This document shows positions 1 to 8,804 of a DNA stretch of 11,278 nt, in pieces (position 1 is the stretch's first letter; every line of letters begins with the position of its first letter). The notes below the pieces were generated by a model that was not told the DNA's origin, did no database searches, and saw only the letters and a list, made by a program, of their open reading frames with translations. Source of the DNA: an uncultured Clostridia bacterium (GTDB lineage Bacteria > Bacillota > Clostridia > Christensenellales > UBA1242); NCBI GenBank assembly GCA_948434855.1, contig CAOJFR010000034.1, positions 1 through 11,278 of the forward strand. The letters run 5' to 3'. A program made the translations under genes and the position numbers.

Positions 1-1306
1 CAAGGTTGTTGTCTTGATTAGAAAATTCAATGCCTAATTTTTTAGCAAAACTTTGAGCGTTATAAATTCCAAGCTCATTTAAAAGCTTTACGGCAGGAAT
101 GTTATATGAATATTTTAATGCCTCACGAGCAGAAACATAGCCATGAAAAGTTTTGTCTGCATTTTCTGGAGAATATCCCGCAATGTTAATTTCCTCATCA
201 TAAATTTTTGTGGCGGGGGAAATTGTGCCATTTTCAATTGCTGGTGCAAACACAAGCACAGGCTTAATTGCAGAGCCAGGTTGATGTTTTGAATTTATTG
301 TGTTTCCACCAACATAAGCCATAATGCCATTGTTTTCATTATCAGTAACTATGCAGGCAGCTTTAATGCCGTCTTCCATTTCATAAGAGCTTTCAATTTG
401 CTCAAAAATTTGGTCAGAAAGTTTTGAGTCATAATATGTAAAAATTTTAATACCGCTATTTTTAATTTCATTTTCAGATTTTTTTAAGTGCCTGCAAGCC
501 TCTTCAATAATCTCGTTATAAATAAAGTTGCTTCCAGAAAGCTTTGTAAGGTTTAAGTTTACTGGCTCCGATACTGCACTTTCTAATTCGCTTGCAGAAA
601 TTTTGCCTTGCGACTTCATTAGTTTCAATACAAGGTTTCTTCGCTCAGTTGCTTTTTCAGTTTTGTTTTGAATGTCATAAATGCTAGGAGCATTAATTGT
701 TCCTGCCAAAATTGCACTTTCAGCCAAAGTCAGCTCGCTTGCAGATTTTCCAAAATAGTGACGAGAAGCATTTTCAATGCCATAAGCCCCATTGCCAAAA
801 TATATATTGTTAAGATACATTTCAAGAATCTGGTCTTTTTCGTAATTTTTTTCTAATTGCTTAGTGAGTTTAAATTCCTTAAGCTTGCGGCTTATTGTTT
901 TTTCGTTTGAAAGGTGAGTGTTTTTAATAAGCTGTTGCGAAATAGTTGAAGCACCCTGAGAAAATGAGCGAGACTTAATGTTTGTTGCGATTGCACCGCC
1001 AACTCTAAGAAAGTCTATTCCGTGATGAGAATAAAATCTTTTGTCTTCAGCGCTAACAAAAGCGTCAATAGTATATTTGTTTAGATTGTCCACAGAAATA
1101 TATGCCTGACTGCTCGGAATAATACGAACGCCATTTCTGTCATAAATTTGAAGCGAGCTTGCTTCAAGATTTTCAAGCTTATCTTTTTCAAGACTAACAG
1201 CATGAGTAACGGTAAAATAATAGCCCATGCAAGAAATAAGTGTTATTCCAAGCACTCCCGCAATAGAAAGAAAGATAATTTTAGCAACTTTTTTTATCTT
1301 TTTCAT
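1..1306 (-). CDS. Class A penicillin-binding protein (transglycosylase/transpeptidase), 3' end beyond the window
   Basis: A bifunctional peptidoglycan synthase: an extracellular glycosyltransferase polymerises lipid II and a transpeptidase cross-links it. Read on the minus strand, 435 codons are visible. There is a short basic N-terminus, then one membrane anchor (about residues 8-34). The GT51 domain shows EDKRFYSHHG with catalytic Glu87, QGASTISQQL (117-126), RKLKE with Glu144, and YLNNIYFGNGAYG. The transpeptidase domain shows the nucleophile motif S345-A-I-K348 inside QPGSAIKP and the second motif S400-Y-N402. The KTG motif would lie beyond position 1. The linker between domains is short, so this is a compact class A enzyme. 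The ATG at 1306 has no clear Shine-Dalgarno, and a TTG lies directly upstream in frame. The gene is divergent from miaB. Isoleucine is mostly ATT here, unlike mutS. The family is certain; which pbp paralogue it is remains unresolved. Confidence 0.95.
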   Translation of the reverse strand, partial: MKKIKKVAKIIFLSIAGVLGITLISCMGYYFTVTHAVSLEKDKLENLEASSLQIYDRNGVRIIPSSQAYISVDNLNKYTIDAFVSAEDKRFYSHHGIDFLRVGGAIATNIKSRSFSQGASTISQQLIKNTHLSNEKTISRKLKEFKLTKQLEKNYEKDQILEMYLNNIYFGNGAYGIENASRHYFGKSASELTLAESAILAGTINAPSIYDIQNKTEKATERRNLVLKLMKSQGKISASELESAVSEPVNLNLTKLSGSNFIYNEIIEEACRHLKKSENEIKNSGIKIFTYYDSKLSDQIFEQIESSYEMEDGIKAACIVTDNENNGIMAYVGGNTINSKHQPGSAIKPVLVFAPAIENGTISPATKIYDEEINIAGYSPENADKTFHGYVSAREALKYSYNIPAVKLLNELGIYNAQSFAKKLGIEFSNQDNNL

Positions 1307-1423
1307 CAAAATTAGTATTTTTTTTCACACTACATTTTATTCACTTTTCGCAGTTTCTTTTTAGTTTTTTGTTGAATTTCTTTAAAGTTTAATATATAAT
1401 TAGTATGTTATATTGGAGATATT
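1307..1423. other. Divergent intergenic region between the PBP gene and miaB
   Basis: This AT-rich spacer of 117 bp holds the rightward promoter of miaB (1372-1400) and its Shine-Dalgarno GGAG (1415-1418). No convincing leftward promoter for the PBP gene, terminator hairpin or riboswitch-like structure is visible. Confidence 0.7.
1372..1400 (+). promoter_or_regulatory. Sigma-A type promoter for miaB-mutS-mutL
   Basis: TTGAAT (1372-1377) and a perfect TATAAT (1395-1400) are separated by exactly 17 bp. The predicted start is near 1407. This leaves a leader of about 17 nt that carries GGAG at 1415-1418, five bases before the miaB ATG. It is the only strong promoter I see ahead of the miaB-mutS-mutL run, so it probably serves all three genes. 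Confidence 0.8.
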
Positions 1424-2905
1424 ATGGATAAGTTACCAAAGAAATATTTAATTTTAACTTATGGCTGTCAAATGAATGTTCATGAGTCAGAAAAACTTGC
1501 GGGCATATTAGAAGATAATGGCTATGAAATGTGCACAGACGCAACACAGGCAGACATTGTGGTTTTCAACACTTGTGCAATTCGTGAAAATGCAGAGCAA
1601 AAGATTTTTGGAAACATAGGAGAGCTTAAAAATATTAAAATTGCGAAGCCAGAAATGCTCATTGCGGTTGGCGGATGCATGAGTCAACAAAAAAATTATG
1701 CTGATGAAATTTTGAAAAGATATCCTTATGTGGACATTGTTTTTGGAACACATAATCTTGCAGATTTTGAAAAACTGTTAAAAAAGAGAAATGAAACTGG
1801 CAAAAAGGTTACAGAGATTCATGAAGATGAAACCATTGCCTTAAGAGACCATCTAAACATTTCAAGAACAAGTGGAGTAAATGCATGGGTAAACATAATG
1901 TATGGTTGCAACAACTTTTGCACATATTGCATTGTTCCTTATGTTAGGGGAAGAGAAATTTCAAGACCAGAAAAAGATATTATTGATGAAGTTCGCTTAC
2001 TTCTGTCTCAGGGCTACAAACAAATAACATTGCTTGGTCAAAATGTAAATTCTTATAATGGCAAAGATGAAGCCGGAAAAGAAGTTACATTTGCAAAACT
2101 TTTGTCAGACATTGATAGCTTAAGTGGAAAGTTTAGGGTTAGATTCATGACCTCTCATCCAAAAGATTTGTCAAGTGAAGTGATTGATGTAATTGCAGCT
2201 TCAGAGCATATTTGTCATGGAATACATTTGCCAGTGCAGTCTGGAAGCGATAATATGCTAAAGGCAATGAATAGACATTACGATAAAAAAAGATACTTAA
2301 GTTTAGTTGAAGAGATTAGGTCAAAAATTCCTGATAGCGAACTAACCACAGACATAATTGTTGGTTTCCCAGGAGAAACAGAAGAAGACTTCCTTCAAAC
2401 CCTAGAGGTTATGGAAAAGGCAAAATATATGCAAATCTTTGGGTTTATATATTCAAAACGCAAGGGAACACCTGCAGAAAAAATGACAAATCAAATTGAC
2501 ACAAAAACTAAAAAAGAACGATTATCAAGGCTTTTAGCCCTAAAAAACGATATAATTAATGCCAAAACTGCGAAAATGCTTGGCAAAACCTATGAAGTTT
2601 TGGTTGAAAGTTATGATGAAAATAAAGGCATATTATATGGCTCGCTAGAAAGCGGCAAAACAATTTCCTTTTACGGAAACAAAAATTGTCTTGGAGAGTT
2701 TGTTGATGTAAAAGTTGTTGAAGTAAAAAAGTCAGTAATTTATGGAGAGCTTGTCAATGCCTCGTTAGCTGAAAGTTTTACAGAAAAAAATTATAGGCTG
2801 CCTGTTGAAGTTTCAATTCTTCCAACTGAAGAGAAGAGCATGAAGATTTTGCGTGAAAACAAGCAAAAGAGAAAAAATCTTTGTGATAAAAAATCTAAGA
2901 AATAG
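1424..2905 (+). CDS. miaB: tRNA-2-methylthio-N6-dimethylallyladenosine synthase (MiaB)
   Basis: A radical-SAM methylthiotransferase that converts i6A37 to ms2i6A37 in tRNAs reading UNN codons. The N-terminal UPF0004 domain has its three cluster cysteines: C15 in YGCQMN, C51 in NTCAIRE and C85 in GGCM. The radical-SAM cluster motif CNNFCTYC supplies C162, C166 and C169, followed by VPYVRGRE, the usual MiaB sequence. A TRAM-like RNA-binding domain covers about 385-444. Beyond it is a tail of about 49 residues (445-493), rich in Lys and ending KKSKK, so at 493 residues the protein is longer than a typical MiaB of about 440-480. The start is fixed by GGAG at 1415-1418. mutS begins 11 bp after the stop. 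miaA, which makes the i6A substrate and often sits downstream of mutL, is not in the window. Confidence 0.97.
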   Translation: MDKLPKKYLILTYGCQMNVHESEKLAGILEDNGYEMCTDATQADIVVFNTCAIRENAEQKIFGNIGELKNIKIAKPEMLIAVGGCMSQQKNYADEILKRYPYVDIVFGTHNLADFEKLLKKRNETGKKVTEIHEDETIALRDHLNISRTSGVNAWVNIMYGCNNFCTYCIVPYVRGREISRPEKDIIDEVRLLLSQGYKQITLLGQNVNSYNGKDEAGKEVTFAKLLSDIDSLSGKFRVRFMTSHPKDLSSEVIDVIAASEHICHGIHLPVQSGSDNMLKAMNRHYDKKRYLSLVEEIRSKIPDSELTTDIIVGFPGETEEDFLQTLEVMEKAKYMQIFGFIYSKRKGTPAEKMTNQIDTKTKKERLSRLLALKNDIINAKTAKMLGKTYEVLVESYDENKGILYGSLESGKTISFYGNKNCLGEFVDVKVVEVKKSVIYGELVNASLAESFTEKNYRLPVEVSILPTEEKSMKILRENKQKRKNLCDKKSKK

Positions 2906-2916
2906 AGGAAAAAAAT

Positions 2917-5493
2917 ATGTTATCACCAATGATGAAGCATTATCTTTCAATGAAAGAAAAGCATTCAGACACAATACTATTTTATAGACTTGGCGACTTT
3001 TATGAAATGTTTTTTGAGGATGCAGAAATAGTTTCAAGAGAGTTAGAGCTCACATTAACTGGCAAAGACTGCGGGCTTGAAAAGCGAGCACCAATGTGTG
3101 GAATCCCATTTCATGCGTCAAAAACCTATATTGCAAAGTTAATAGAAAAAGGATATAAGGTTGCAATTTGTGAGCAGCTTTCAGACCCAAAAGCATCAAA
3201 GGGACTCGTTGAAAGAGATGTAATTCAAATAATAACCCCAGGCACAGTAACAGACACAGATGTGTTAGAGTCAAACAAAAACAACTTTTTCATGGCAATT
3301 TCAGAGGGCAAAGATACTCTCGGAGTTTGCTATAGCGACATTTCAACAGGTCTTATTGAAGCCTTAGAAATAAGCGGAAAAGATAGGCTTAAGCTTCTTG
3401 ATGACATTCTTGCAAGGGTAAGGCCATCTGAAATAATATCAACCACAGCATTTTTGCCAAGCTCATATATGCTAAGTGCAATAAAGCTTGGTGTTTGTGC
3501 AGCGGTATATCCAAAAGATTCAGTTTTTGACTATGCAAAGGCTAAAGCAATTTTGGTTAAGCAGTTTGAGGTAAACAATTTATCGGCACTTGGTTTGTCT
3601 GACAAAAAAGAGATGACGGTTGCTGTTGGTGCAGTGCTATTATATTTTGAAGAAACGCAAAAGCGATTAATTTCCAACATAAAAAAACTCAGCATAATTC
3701 AAGATGACAGGTTTGTGCATCTTGACATTTTGGCGAGAAAAAATCTAGAGCTCACACAAAGCAATTCATTAAATCAAAAAAAGGGCTCGCTACTATGGCT
3801 GTTAGATAAAACAAAAACGCCAATGGGTGCAAGAATGATAAGAAATTTTGTTGAACAGCCTCTTAGAGATGAAGTTAAAATAAATGAAAGATTAAATAGC
3901 GTAGAAGAGCTTGCGGGAGACTTAATTTTAAGAGAAAGCTTAAGTGAATGCCTGTCAGGGTTCACAGACATTGAAAGAAAGTGCAGCAAAATTTCTGCTG
4001 GAACAATCTCTCCAAAAGAGTGTTTAAGCTTAGCAGACACAATAGCAAAGCTTCCAGAAATCAAAAAGCTTCTTTTGGGTTGCAAATCAAAACTTTTGCA
4101 TGATGCAGGCGAGCAAATTTCACTTTTAACAGACATCAGAAAAGTTTTGGTAGATGCCATAAATCCAGAAGCACCAGCAAACTTAAAAGATGGTGGCTAC
4201 ATTCTTTCATCATTCAATGCCGAGCTATACAAGCTTAGAAATGCTGGCGAATATGGAAAGCAGTGGTTAGCGGAATATGAAAGAGATCAAAAGGAAAAGA
4301 CGGGTATCAAAAATTTAAAGACAGGTTATAATAGGGTCTTTGGATATTATATAGAGGTCACAAACTCAGGATTATCGCTTGTGCCAGATTCATACATCAG
4401 AAAGCAAACCACAACAAATAGTGAAAGATACATAACTCCAGAGTTAAAAGAAATGGAGTATAAAATTCTAAATAGCAAAGAGCAGTCAATAGAGCTTGAA
4501 ACAAAAATATATAATGAAATAAAAACATATCTTTCATCATATATCAAAGAGTTTTCAGAAATTTCAGCAGCAGTTGCGTTAACAGACTCACTTTTGTCAT
4601 TTGCAAGCGTTGCAGTAAGTGAAAATTATACAAGGCCTGTAGTTTCAAAAGATATAAAACACATAAAAATAGAAGATGGCAGACACCCAGTTGTTGAAGC
4701 ATTAAGTGAAAAGCATGACTTTTCTCCAAATGATACATTCTTAGACGACTCAGAAAACAGAACCATGCTAATCACTGGGCCAAACATGGCGGGAAAGAGC
4801 ACATATATGAGACAGGTTGCCATAATTTCACTTATGGCATTAATGGGAAGTTTTGTTCCAGCAAAAAGTGCAGAAATTGCAATAATAGATAGAGTTTTCA
4901 CAAGAGTAGGTGCAAGTGACGATTTGGCATTTGGTCAAAGCACATTCATGGTAGAAATGAGTGAAGTTTCAAACATAATAAACAACGCAACAGACGATAG
5001 CTTAATAATATTAGATGAAGTCGGCAGAGGAACATCAACTTATGATGGCATGAGCATTGCCACAGCAATAATAGAATATTTGTCATCACATTTGCGTGCA
5101 AAAACAATGTTTTCAACGCATTATCACGAGCTTACAAATATGGAAGGCAAGGTTGATGGAGTTAAAAATTATAGGGTTATGGTTAAAGAGTGGGAAGGAA
5201 ATGTTGTATTCCTTCACAAAATTGCAAGGGGCTCAGCAAATAGAAGCTTTGGAATAGAGGTTGCAAAACTTGCGGGGCTACCAGAAGAGCTTGTTTCAAG
5301 AGCCAAACAGGTTTTAAGTGAAAAAGAGAGCGAAGTTAAAGTAACAAGTTCAGAGCAAAAGTCAGATAGCATAAACACAAGTGCAAATGTTTCAGAAATA
5401 ATTAATGTGCTAAAAGAGATGGATATGGATTCAGTTTCGCCGCTCATGGCTTTCGGAACCTTACAAAACCTAGTAGACAAAGTAAAAAAGTAA
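2917..5493 (+). CDS. mutS: DNA mismatch repair protein MutS
   Basis: Recognises base mismatches and small loops and recruits MutL in an ATP-dependent way. At 858 residues it is full length for MutS1. The mismatch-binding domain carries GDFYEMF with the wedge Phe28 and Glu30. Connector and core/lever domains follow (about 125-560). The ABC-type ATPase has Walker A GPNMAGKST (621-629), the signature region with STFMVEMSE, Walker B LIILDE (D700, E701) followed by GRGTSTYDG, and the switch histidine in STHYHEL. A helix-turn-helix region (GIEVAKLAGLPEELVSRA) and a C-terminal tail close the protein. I do not see a QLSLF-like beta-clamp-binding motif in the tail. The Shine-Dalgarno AGAGG (2904-2908) overlaps the miaB stop. 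It is co-transcribed with miaB and mutL. Confidence 0.98.
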   Translation: MLSPMMKHYLSMKEKHSDTILFYRLGDFYEMFFEDAEIVSRELELTLTGKDCGLEKRAPMCGIPFHASKTYIAKLIEKGYKVAICEQLSDPKASKGLVERDVIQIITPGTVTDTDVLESNKNNFFMAISEGKDTLGVCYSDISTGLIEALEISGKDRLKLLDDILARVRPSEIISTTAFLPSSYMLSAIKLGVCAAVYPKDSVFDYAKAKAILVKQFEVNNLSALGLSDKKEMTVAVGAVLLYFEETQKRLISNIKKLSIIQDDRFVHLDILARKNLELTQSNSLNQKKGSLLWLLDKTKTPMGARMIRNFVEQPLRDEVKINERLNSVEELAGDLILRESLSECLSGFTDIERKCSKISAGTISPKECLSLADTIAKLPEIKKLLLGCKSKLLHDAGEQISLLTDIRKVLVDAINPEAPANLKDGGYILSSFNAELYKLRNAGEYGKQWLAEYERDQKEKTGIKNLKTGYNRVFGYYIEVTNSGLSLVPDSYIRKQTTTNSERYITPELKEMEYKILNSKEQSIELETKIYNEIKTYLSSYIKEFSEISAAVALTDSLLSFASVAVSENYTRPVVSKDIKHIKIEDGRHPVVEALSEKHDFSPNDTFLDDSENRTMLITGPNMAGKSTYMRQVAIISLMALMGSFVPAKSAEIAIIDRVFTRVGASDDLAFGQSTFMVEMSEVSNIINNATDDSLIILDEVGRGTSTYDGMSIATAIIEYLSSHLRAKTMFSTHYHELTNMEGKVDGVKNYRVMVKEWEGNVVFLHKIARGSANRSFGIEVAKLAGLPEELVSRAKQVLSEKESEVKVTSSEQKSDSINTSANVSEIINVLKEMDMDSVSPLMAFGTLQNLVDKVKK

Positions 5494-5505
5494 TAGGAGA
5501 AAATT

Positions 5506-7500
5506 ATGGCTAAAATCAATATTTTAGATTCAAGCATATACAATCTTATTGCTGCTGGCGAGGTTGTAGAAAGACCCGCTTCAGTAATAAAGGAGCTCAT
5601 AGAAAATGCAATAGATGCCGGTGCAAAAAACATAACTGTGCAAGTTAAAGATGGTGGAATATCATTCATGCAGGTTTCAGATGACGGCTGTGGAATTGAA
5701 GAAGAAGATTTTAAGGCTGCATTTTTGCCACACGCAACAAGCAAAATAAAAGAGGCGTCAGACCTTGACAGCATTTTCACACTGGGTTTTAGAGGAGAAG
5801 CACTTGCATCCATAGCATCTGTGTCTAAGGTAACGTTAGAGTCAAAAACTAAAGAAAGTGAAACTGGAACAAGCCTAACAGTTGAAGGTGGAAAATTTGG
5901 AAAACAAACAAAAGTTTCATGCAAACAGGGCACAACAATCACAGTAAAAGATTTGTTTTATTGTGTGCCAGCACGTGCAAAGTTTTTAAAAAAGCCAAAA
6001 ACAGAAGAGCAAGAAATAACAAATATAATAACAAGAACCATTTTGGCTCATCCAGAAATCAATATAACATACATTGTTGATGGAAAAAAGAACTGTTCAT
6101 CGCTTGGCAACACACCAAAAGAGGCAATGTTTTCAGTATACGGCAAAGAGTCCGTTTCAGAAACGCTTGCCATATCTGCTGAAAGAGATGGGGTGAAGGT
6201 GTCAGGCTTTGTTGGCAAACCAACATATTCAAAATCAAACAGAACCTATCAAACACTAATAATCAATGGCAGATACGTAATCAACTTAACGGTTCAAACA
6301 GCTGTCAGCAATGCATATGGCGATTTTTTAATGAAAAGACAATATCCATTTTTTGTAATATACTTAACCATTCCAAATTCAGAAATAGATGTCAATGTTC
6401 ATCCAAACAAACTAGATGTTAAGTTTTTAAAAACCTCGTTAATATATTCAGTGGTGTTTGAAGCAGTTTCACGTGCTCTTAGTGGCATGGACTATGTAAA
6501 GAAAATAGAAGAAGACACCAATGCAGGCTTGTCATTTTTAAGTATGCAAAAAAAGGAAACGGCAAAAATTGATAAAGCTGGTGTAAACCTAAATCCATTT
6601 TCATCAGACTTTTCTTCGTTAACAAAATCTGAAAAAGATAAGATGTCAGACATAATTTTAGATTCAATGCTCAGCGGTGAAAATGAGGAAGTTGTCAGAG
6701 ACAATTTTGGGCTTGGCTCAAAACTGTTAGAACGTATCAATTCAAAAATTTCTTCAGGAGACCAAAGACCATATTCTTCAAGCGATTATATTAATGATGA
6801 AGACGATGATGAAACTGAAGCAGAAAAAACAAATGGCAACAATTTCTTTTCTGAGCAAGGTGAAAATTTCACAAGTGCTAATTCATTTGTAAAGCAAAAT
6901 GCAAGTCAGTTAGATTTTGCGGACAACGACATAAAAATTGCCTGCAAAGTGTTTAACACTTATTTAATTATTGAGTGGGGAAACAACTTGTTTTTAATAG
7001 ATCAGCACGCAGCTCATGAAAGACTAAAGTATGAAAAATTAAAGGCAGAATATGAAAGTGGAAACTTGGTTGTTCAGCCAATGCTTGTGCCATATGTAAT
7101 CTCATTAAATCCAGAAGACGACCAAATAATAAGTGCAAACCTAAATGCAATCAGGTCAGTTGGTTTTGATATTGATGAGTTTGGTGATAGAACATACAAA
7201 ATTTCAAGTGTTCCTGCAATAGTTTCAGATATAGATTTCAATAAATTTTTTGGAATGTTTTTAGCAGAAAAATTAGGCAAACAAAAAATAACAGAAGCCG
7301 AACTCATAAAAGATACTCTCATGCAAATGGCTTGCAAAAGTGCCATTAAAGGTGGCGATGATTTAAGTAAGGCAGAGGTATTTAAGCTGCTTAAAGATAT
7401 GGGTGAAAACAACATAATTCTCTTTTGCCCACATGGCAGACCAGTTGTTGTTAGAATAACAAAAACAGAAATAGAAAAGTGGTTCAAACGCATAGTTTAA
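5506..7500 (+). CDS. mutL: DNA mismatch repair endonuclease MutL
   Basis: Couples MutS mismatch recognition to strand incision. The N-terminal GHKL ATPase (about 1-330) shows AAGEVVERPASVIKELIENA with catalytic Glu30 and Mg-binding Asn34, DDGCGI (59-64), HATSKI, and GFRGEAL (94-100). A variable linker of about 130 residues with an acidic run (NDEDDDETEAE) leads to the C-terminal domain. That domain has the endonuclease motif DQHAAHERLKYE (499-510, pattern DQHA-x2-E-x4-E), ACKSAIKGGD (609-618), CPHGRP (641-646) and a final FKR. Together these mark a nicking MutL from a MutH-free organism. QPMLVP (524-529) aligns in position with the B. subtilis clamp-binding motif QEMIVP, 25 residues after the endonuclease Asp in both. 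The Shine-Dalgarno AGGAGA (5495-5500) sits five bases before the ATG. Confidence 0.98.
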   Translation: MAKINILDSSIYNLIAAGEVVERPASVIKELIENAIDAGAKNITVQVKDGGISFMQVSDDGCGIEEEDFKAAFLPHATSKIKEASDLDSIFTLGFRGEALASIASVSKVTLESKTKESETGTSLTVEGGKFGKQTKVSCKQGTTITVKDLFYCVPARAKFLKKPKTEEQEITNIITRTILAHPEINITYIVDGKKNCSSLGNTPKEAMFSVYGKESVSETLAISAERDGVKVSGFVGKPTYSKSNRTYQTLIINGRYVINLTVQTAVSNAYGDFLMKRQYPFFVIYLTIPNSEIDVNVHPNKLDVKFLKTSLIYSVVFEAVSRALSGMDYVKKIEEDTNAGLSFLSMQKKETAKIDKAGVNLNPFSSDFSSLTKSEKDKMSDIILDSMLSGENEEVVRDNFGLGSKLLERINSKISSGDQRPYSSSDYINDEDDDETEAEKTNGNNFFSEQGENFTSANSFVKQNASQLDFADNDIKIACKVFNTYLIIEWGNNLFLIDQHAAHERLKYEKLKAEYESGNLVVQPMLVPYVISLNPEDDQIISANLNAIRSVGFDIDEFGDRTYKISSVPAIVSDIDFNKFFGMFLAEKLGKQKITEAELIKDTLMQMACKSAIKGGDDLSKAEVFKLLKDMGENNIILFCPHGRPVVVRITKTEIEKWFKRIV

Positions 7501-7519
7501 GCACTTTTTCACTAAATTT

Positions 7520-7551
7520 AAGACAATTTTGCGTTTTTTTAAAATTGTTTT
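7520..7551 (+). terminator. Weak AT-rich hairpin after mutL, possible partial terminator
   Basis: ACAATTTT (7523-7530) and AAAATTGT (7541-7548) are a perfect inverted repeat. It extends outward to 11 pairs with one G-U. The 10-base loop is GCGTTTTTTT. The stem has almost no G-C pairs, and the sequence after it (AATGTTTTGG) is not a clean U-tract. It may end or attenuate the mutL message, or mean nothing. It fills most of the 69-bp gap before the lyase gene. Confidence 0.3.
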
Positions 7552-7559
7552 AATGTTTT

Positions 7560-7564
7560 GGAGG
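7560..7564 (+). promoter_or_regulatory. Shine-Dalgarno GGAGG that fixes the lyase start
   Basis: GGAGG lies five bases before the ATG at 7570. A TTG at 7558 is in frame four codons upstream, but it overlaps this site and cannot use it, so 7570 is the better start. Confidence 0.85.
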
Positions 7565-7569
7565 ATGAT

Positions 7570-8799
7570 ATGATTGATGAAAATGCACTTAAAATAGTAA
7601 ATGATGCAGAACTAGAGTGCAGTGAAATTTTTGAAAAATTAAGTGAGATTTGTCTGCATAATCAAGACAAAATTTTAGAAAGCTTTAAAGAGGCAAATGT
7701 AAATCTTTCAGACATAGCCTCATCAACAGGCTATGGAAATGATGACAGAGCAAGGGGAAAGCTGAGTGAGATATATGCAAGGGCTTTTGGTGCAGAAAGT
7801 GGAATAGTAAGTCCACTCATTTCCAGTGGAACTCATGCGCTTACCATTGCATTGTTTGGGCTTCTTAGGCCAAATGATATAATGTTTTCTGTAACAGGAA
7901 AACCATATGACACTCTTTTAGATATAATTTTTAAAGAGGGCATTGGTTCACTTAAAGATTTTAAAATTGGCTATGAGGACACAGAACTTAAAGACAATGA
8001 TTTTGATATAGAAGTTATAATTTCAAAACTAAAAGAACTTAGTCCAAAACTCTTATACATTCAAAGGTCAAGAGGCTACACATCAAGAGAGTCGCTTTCA
8101 GTTGAAAAAATTGAAAAACTAATAAAACAAGTCCGCAAAATAAATAAAGACATTATTATTTTTGTAGATAACTGCTATGGTGAGTTTGTTGAAACAAGAG
8201 AACCTTGTAATGTTGGGGCAGATGTCATGGTTGGTTCACTCATAAAAAATGCTGGTGGTGGCATTGCGCCAACGGGTGCATATATTGTAGGAACAAAAAG
8301 TTGCATAGAGCAAATTTCTTCAAGATTCATAGCACCAGGCATTGGTCTAGAAATTGGTTCATATGCTGGCAGTTACACGCCATTTTTCCAAGGTGCATTT
8401 TTAGCTTCTCATGTGGTGCTAAATGCGTTAAAGGGAAATATATTGCTTGGCAAAATTTTAGATAAACTAAAAATAAAATCATTTCCAAAGTTTGGCGATA
8501 TGCCTCATGACATTGTAAGAACAATAGAGTTTGGTGATAAAGATAAACTAATTGAGTTTTGCAGAATCATTCAAAGGCTAAGTCCAGTAGACAGTGCAGT
8601 GGTTCCATATCCGTGGGATATGCCAGGCTATAATGATCAAGTAATCATGGCAGCTGGAAGTTTCATTCAGGGTTCATCCATAGAGCTCTCTGCAGATGGT
8701 CCAATCCGTGAGCCATATAATTGTTATATGCAGGGTGGCTTAACCTATGAACACTTAAAGCTAGTTGCCATAGAATTTGTGAAAGCATTTTATAATTAA
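7570..8799 (+). CDS. PLP-dependent protein of the methionine gamma-lyase/'aluminum resistance' (YnbB) family
   Basis: A fold-type I PLP enzyme of 409 residues, close to the usual length of this family. It is annotated variously as methionine gamma-lyase-like or aluminum resistance protein; the true substrate is not established for most members. Visible landmarks are AFGAESGIVSPLISSGTHA in the cofactor phosphate region, YIQRSRGYTSRESL, FVDNCYGEFVE with Asp200 expected to contact the pyridine nitrogen, and GSLIKNAGGGIAPTG with Lys226 as the likely Schiff-base lysine. The C-terminal part includes PYPWDMPGYNDQVIMAAGSF. No signal peptide or membrane segment is seen, so it is cytosolic. It follows mutL at 69 bp and is closed by a strong terminator. 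In related genomes, as I recall, miaA and hfq lie between mutL and this gene; both are missing here. The family assignment is firm, the reaction is not. Confidence 0.88.
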   Translation: MIDENALKIVNDAELECSEIFEKLSEICLHNQDKILESFKEANVNLSDIASSTGYGNDDRARGKLSEIYARAFGAESGIVSPLISSGTHALTIALFGLLRPNDIMFSVTGKPYDTLLDIIFKEGIGSLKDFKIGYEDTELKDNDFDIEVIISKLKELSPKLLYIQRSRGYTSRESLSVEKIEKLIKQVRKINKDIIIFVDNCYGEFVETREPCNVGADVMVGSLIKNAGGGIAPTGAYIVGTKSCIEQISSRFIAPGIGLEIGSYAGSYTPFFQGAFLASHVVLNALKGNILLGKILDKLKIKSFPKFGDMPHDIVRTIEFGDKDKLIEFCRIIQRLSPVDSAVVPYPWDMPGYNDQVIMAAGSFIQGSSIELSADGPIREPYNCYMQGGLTYEHLKLVAIEFVKAFYN

Positions 8800-8804
8800 A
8801 AATT

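Noticed and set aside
668..856. Plus-strand open frame of 62 codons
   Set aside because: It is antisense to the glycosyltransferase domain of the PBP gene, with no Shine-Dalgarno and no family resemblance.
1307..1400. Leftward promoter for the PBP gene
   Set aside because: TAAAAT- and AATACT-like -10 candidates exist on the minus strand, but none has a -35 at 16-18 bp. AT-rich sequence yields such matches by chance.
5214..5942. Minus-strand open frame of 242 codons across the mutS-mutL junction
   Set aside because: It lies entirely antisense to two certain genes. It has Ser/Leu/Phe-rich composition as expected from the reverse of A-rich codons, no recognisable domain, and no proper start context.
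7558..7569. TTG at 7558 as start of the lyase gene
   Set aside because: It overlaps the GGAGG that serves the ATG at 7570 and has no Shine-Dalgarno of its own.
7501..7569. Possible short gene or regulatory RNA between mutL and the lyase
   Set aside because: Only 69 bp, with no open frame with a ribosome site and no structure beyond the weak AT hairpin.
8765..8796. TTGCCA...TATAAT at the end of the lyase gene as a sigma-A promoter for yqfC
   Set aside because: The spacer is 20 bp, which is too long, and the hairpin terminator at 8820-8851 would stop its transcript before yqfC.
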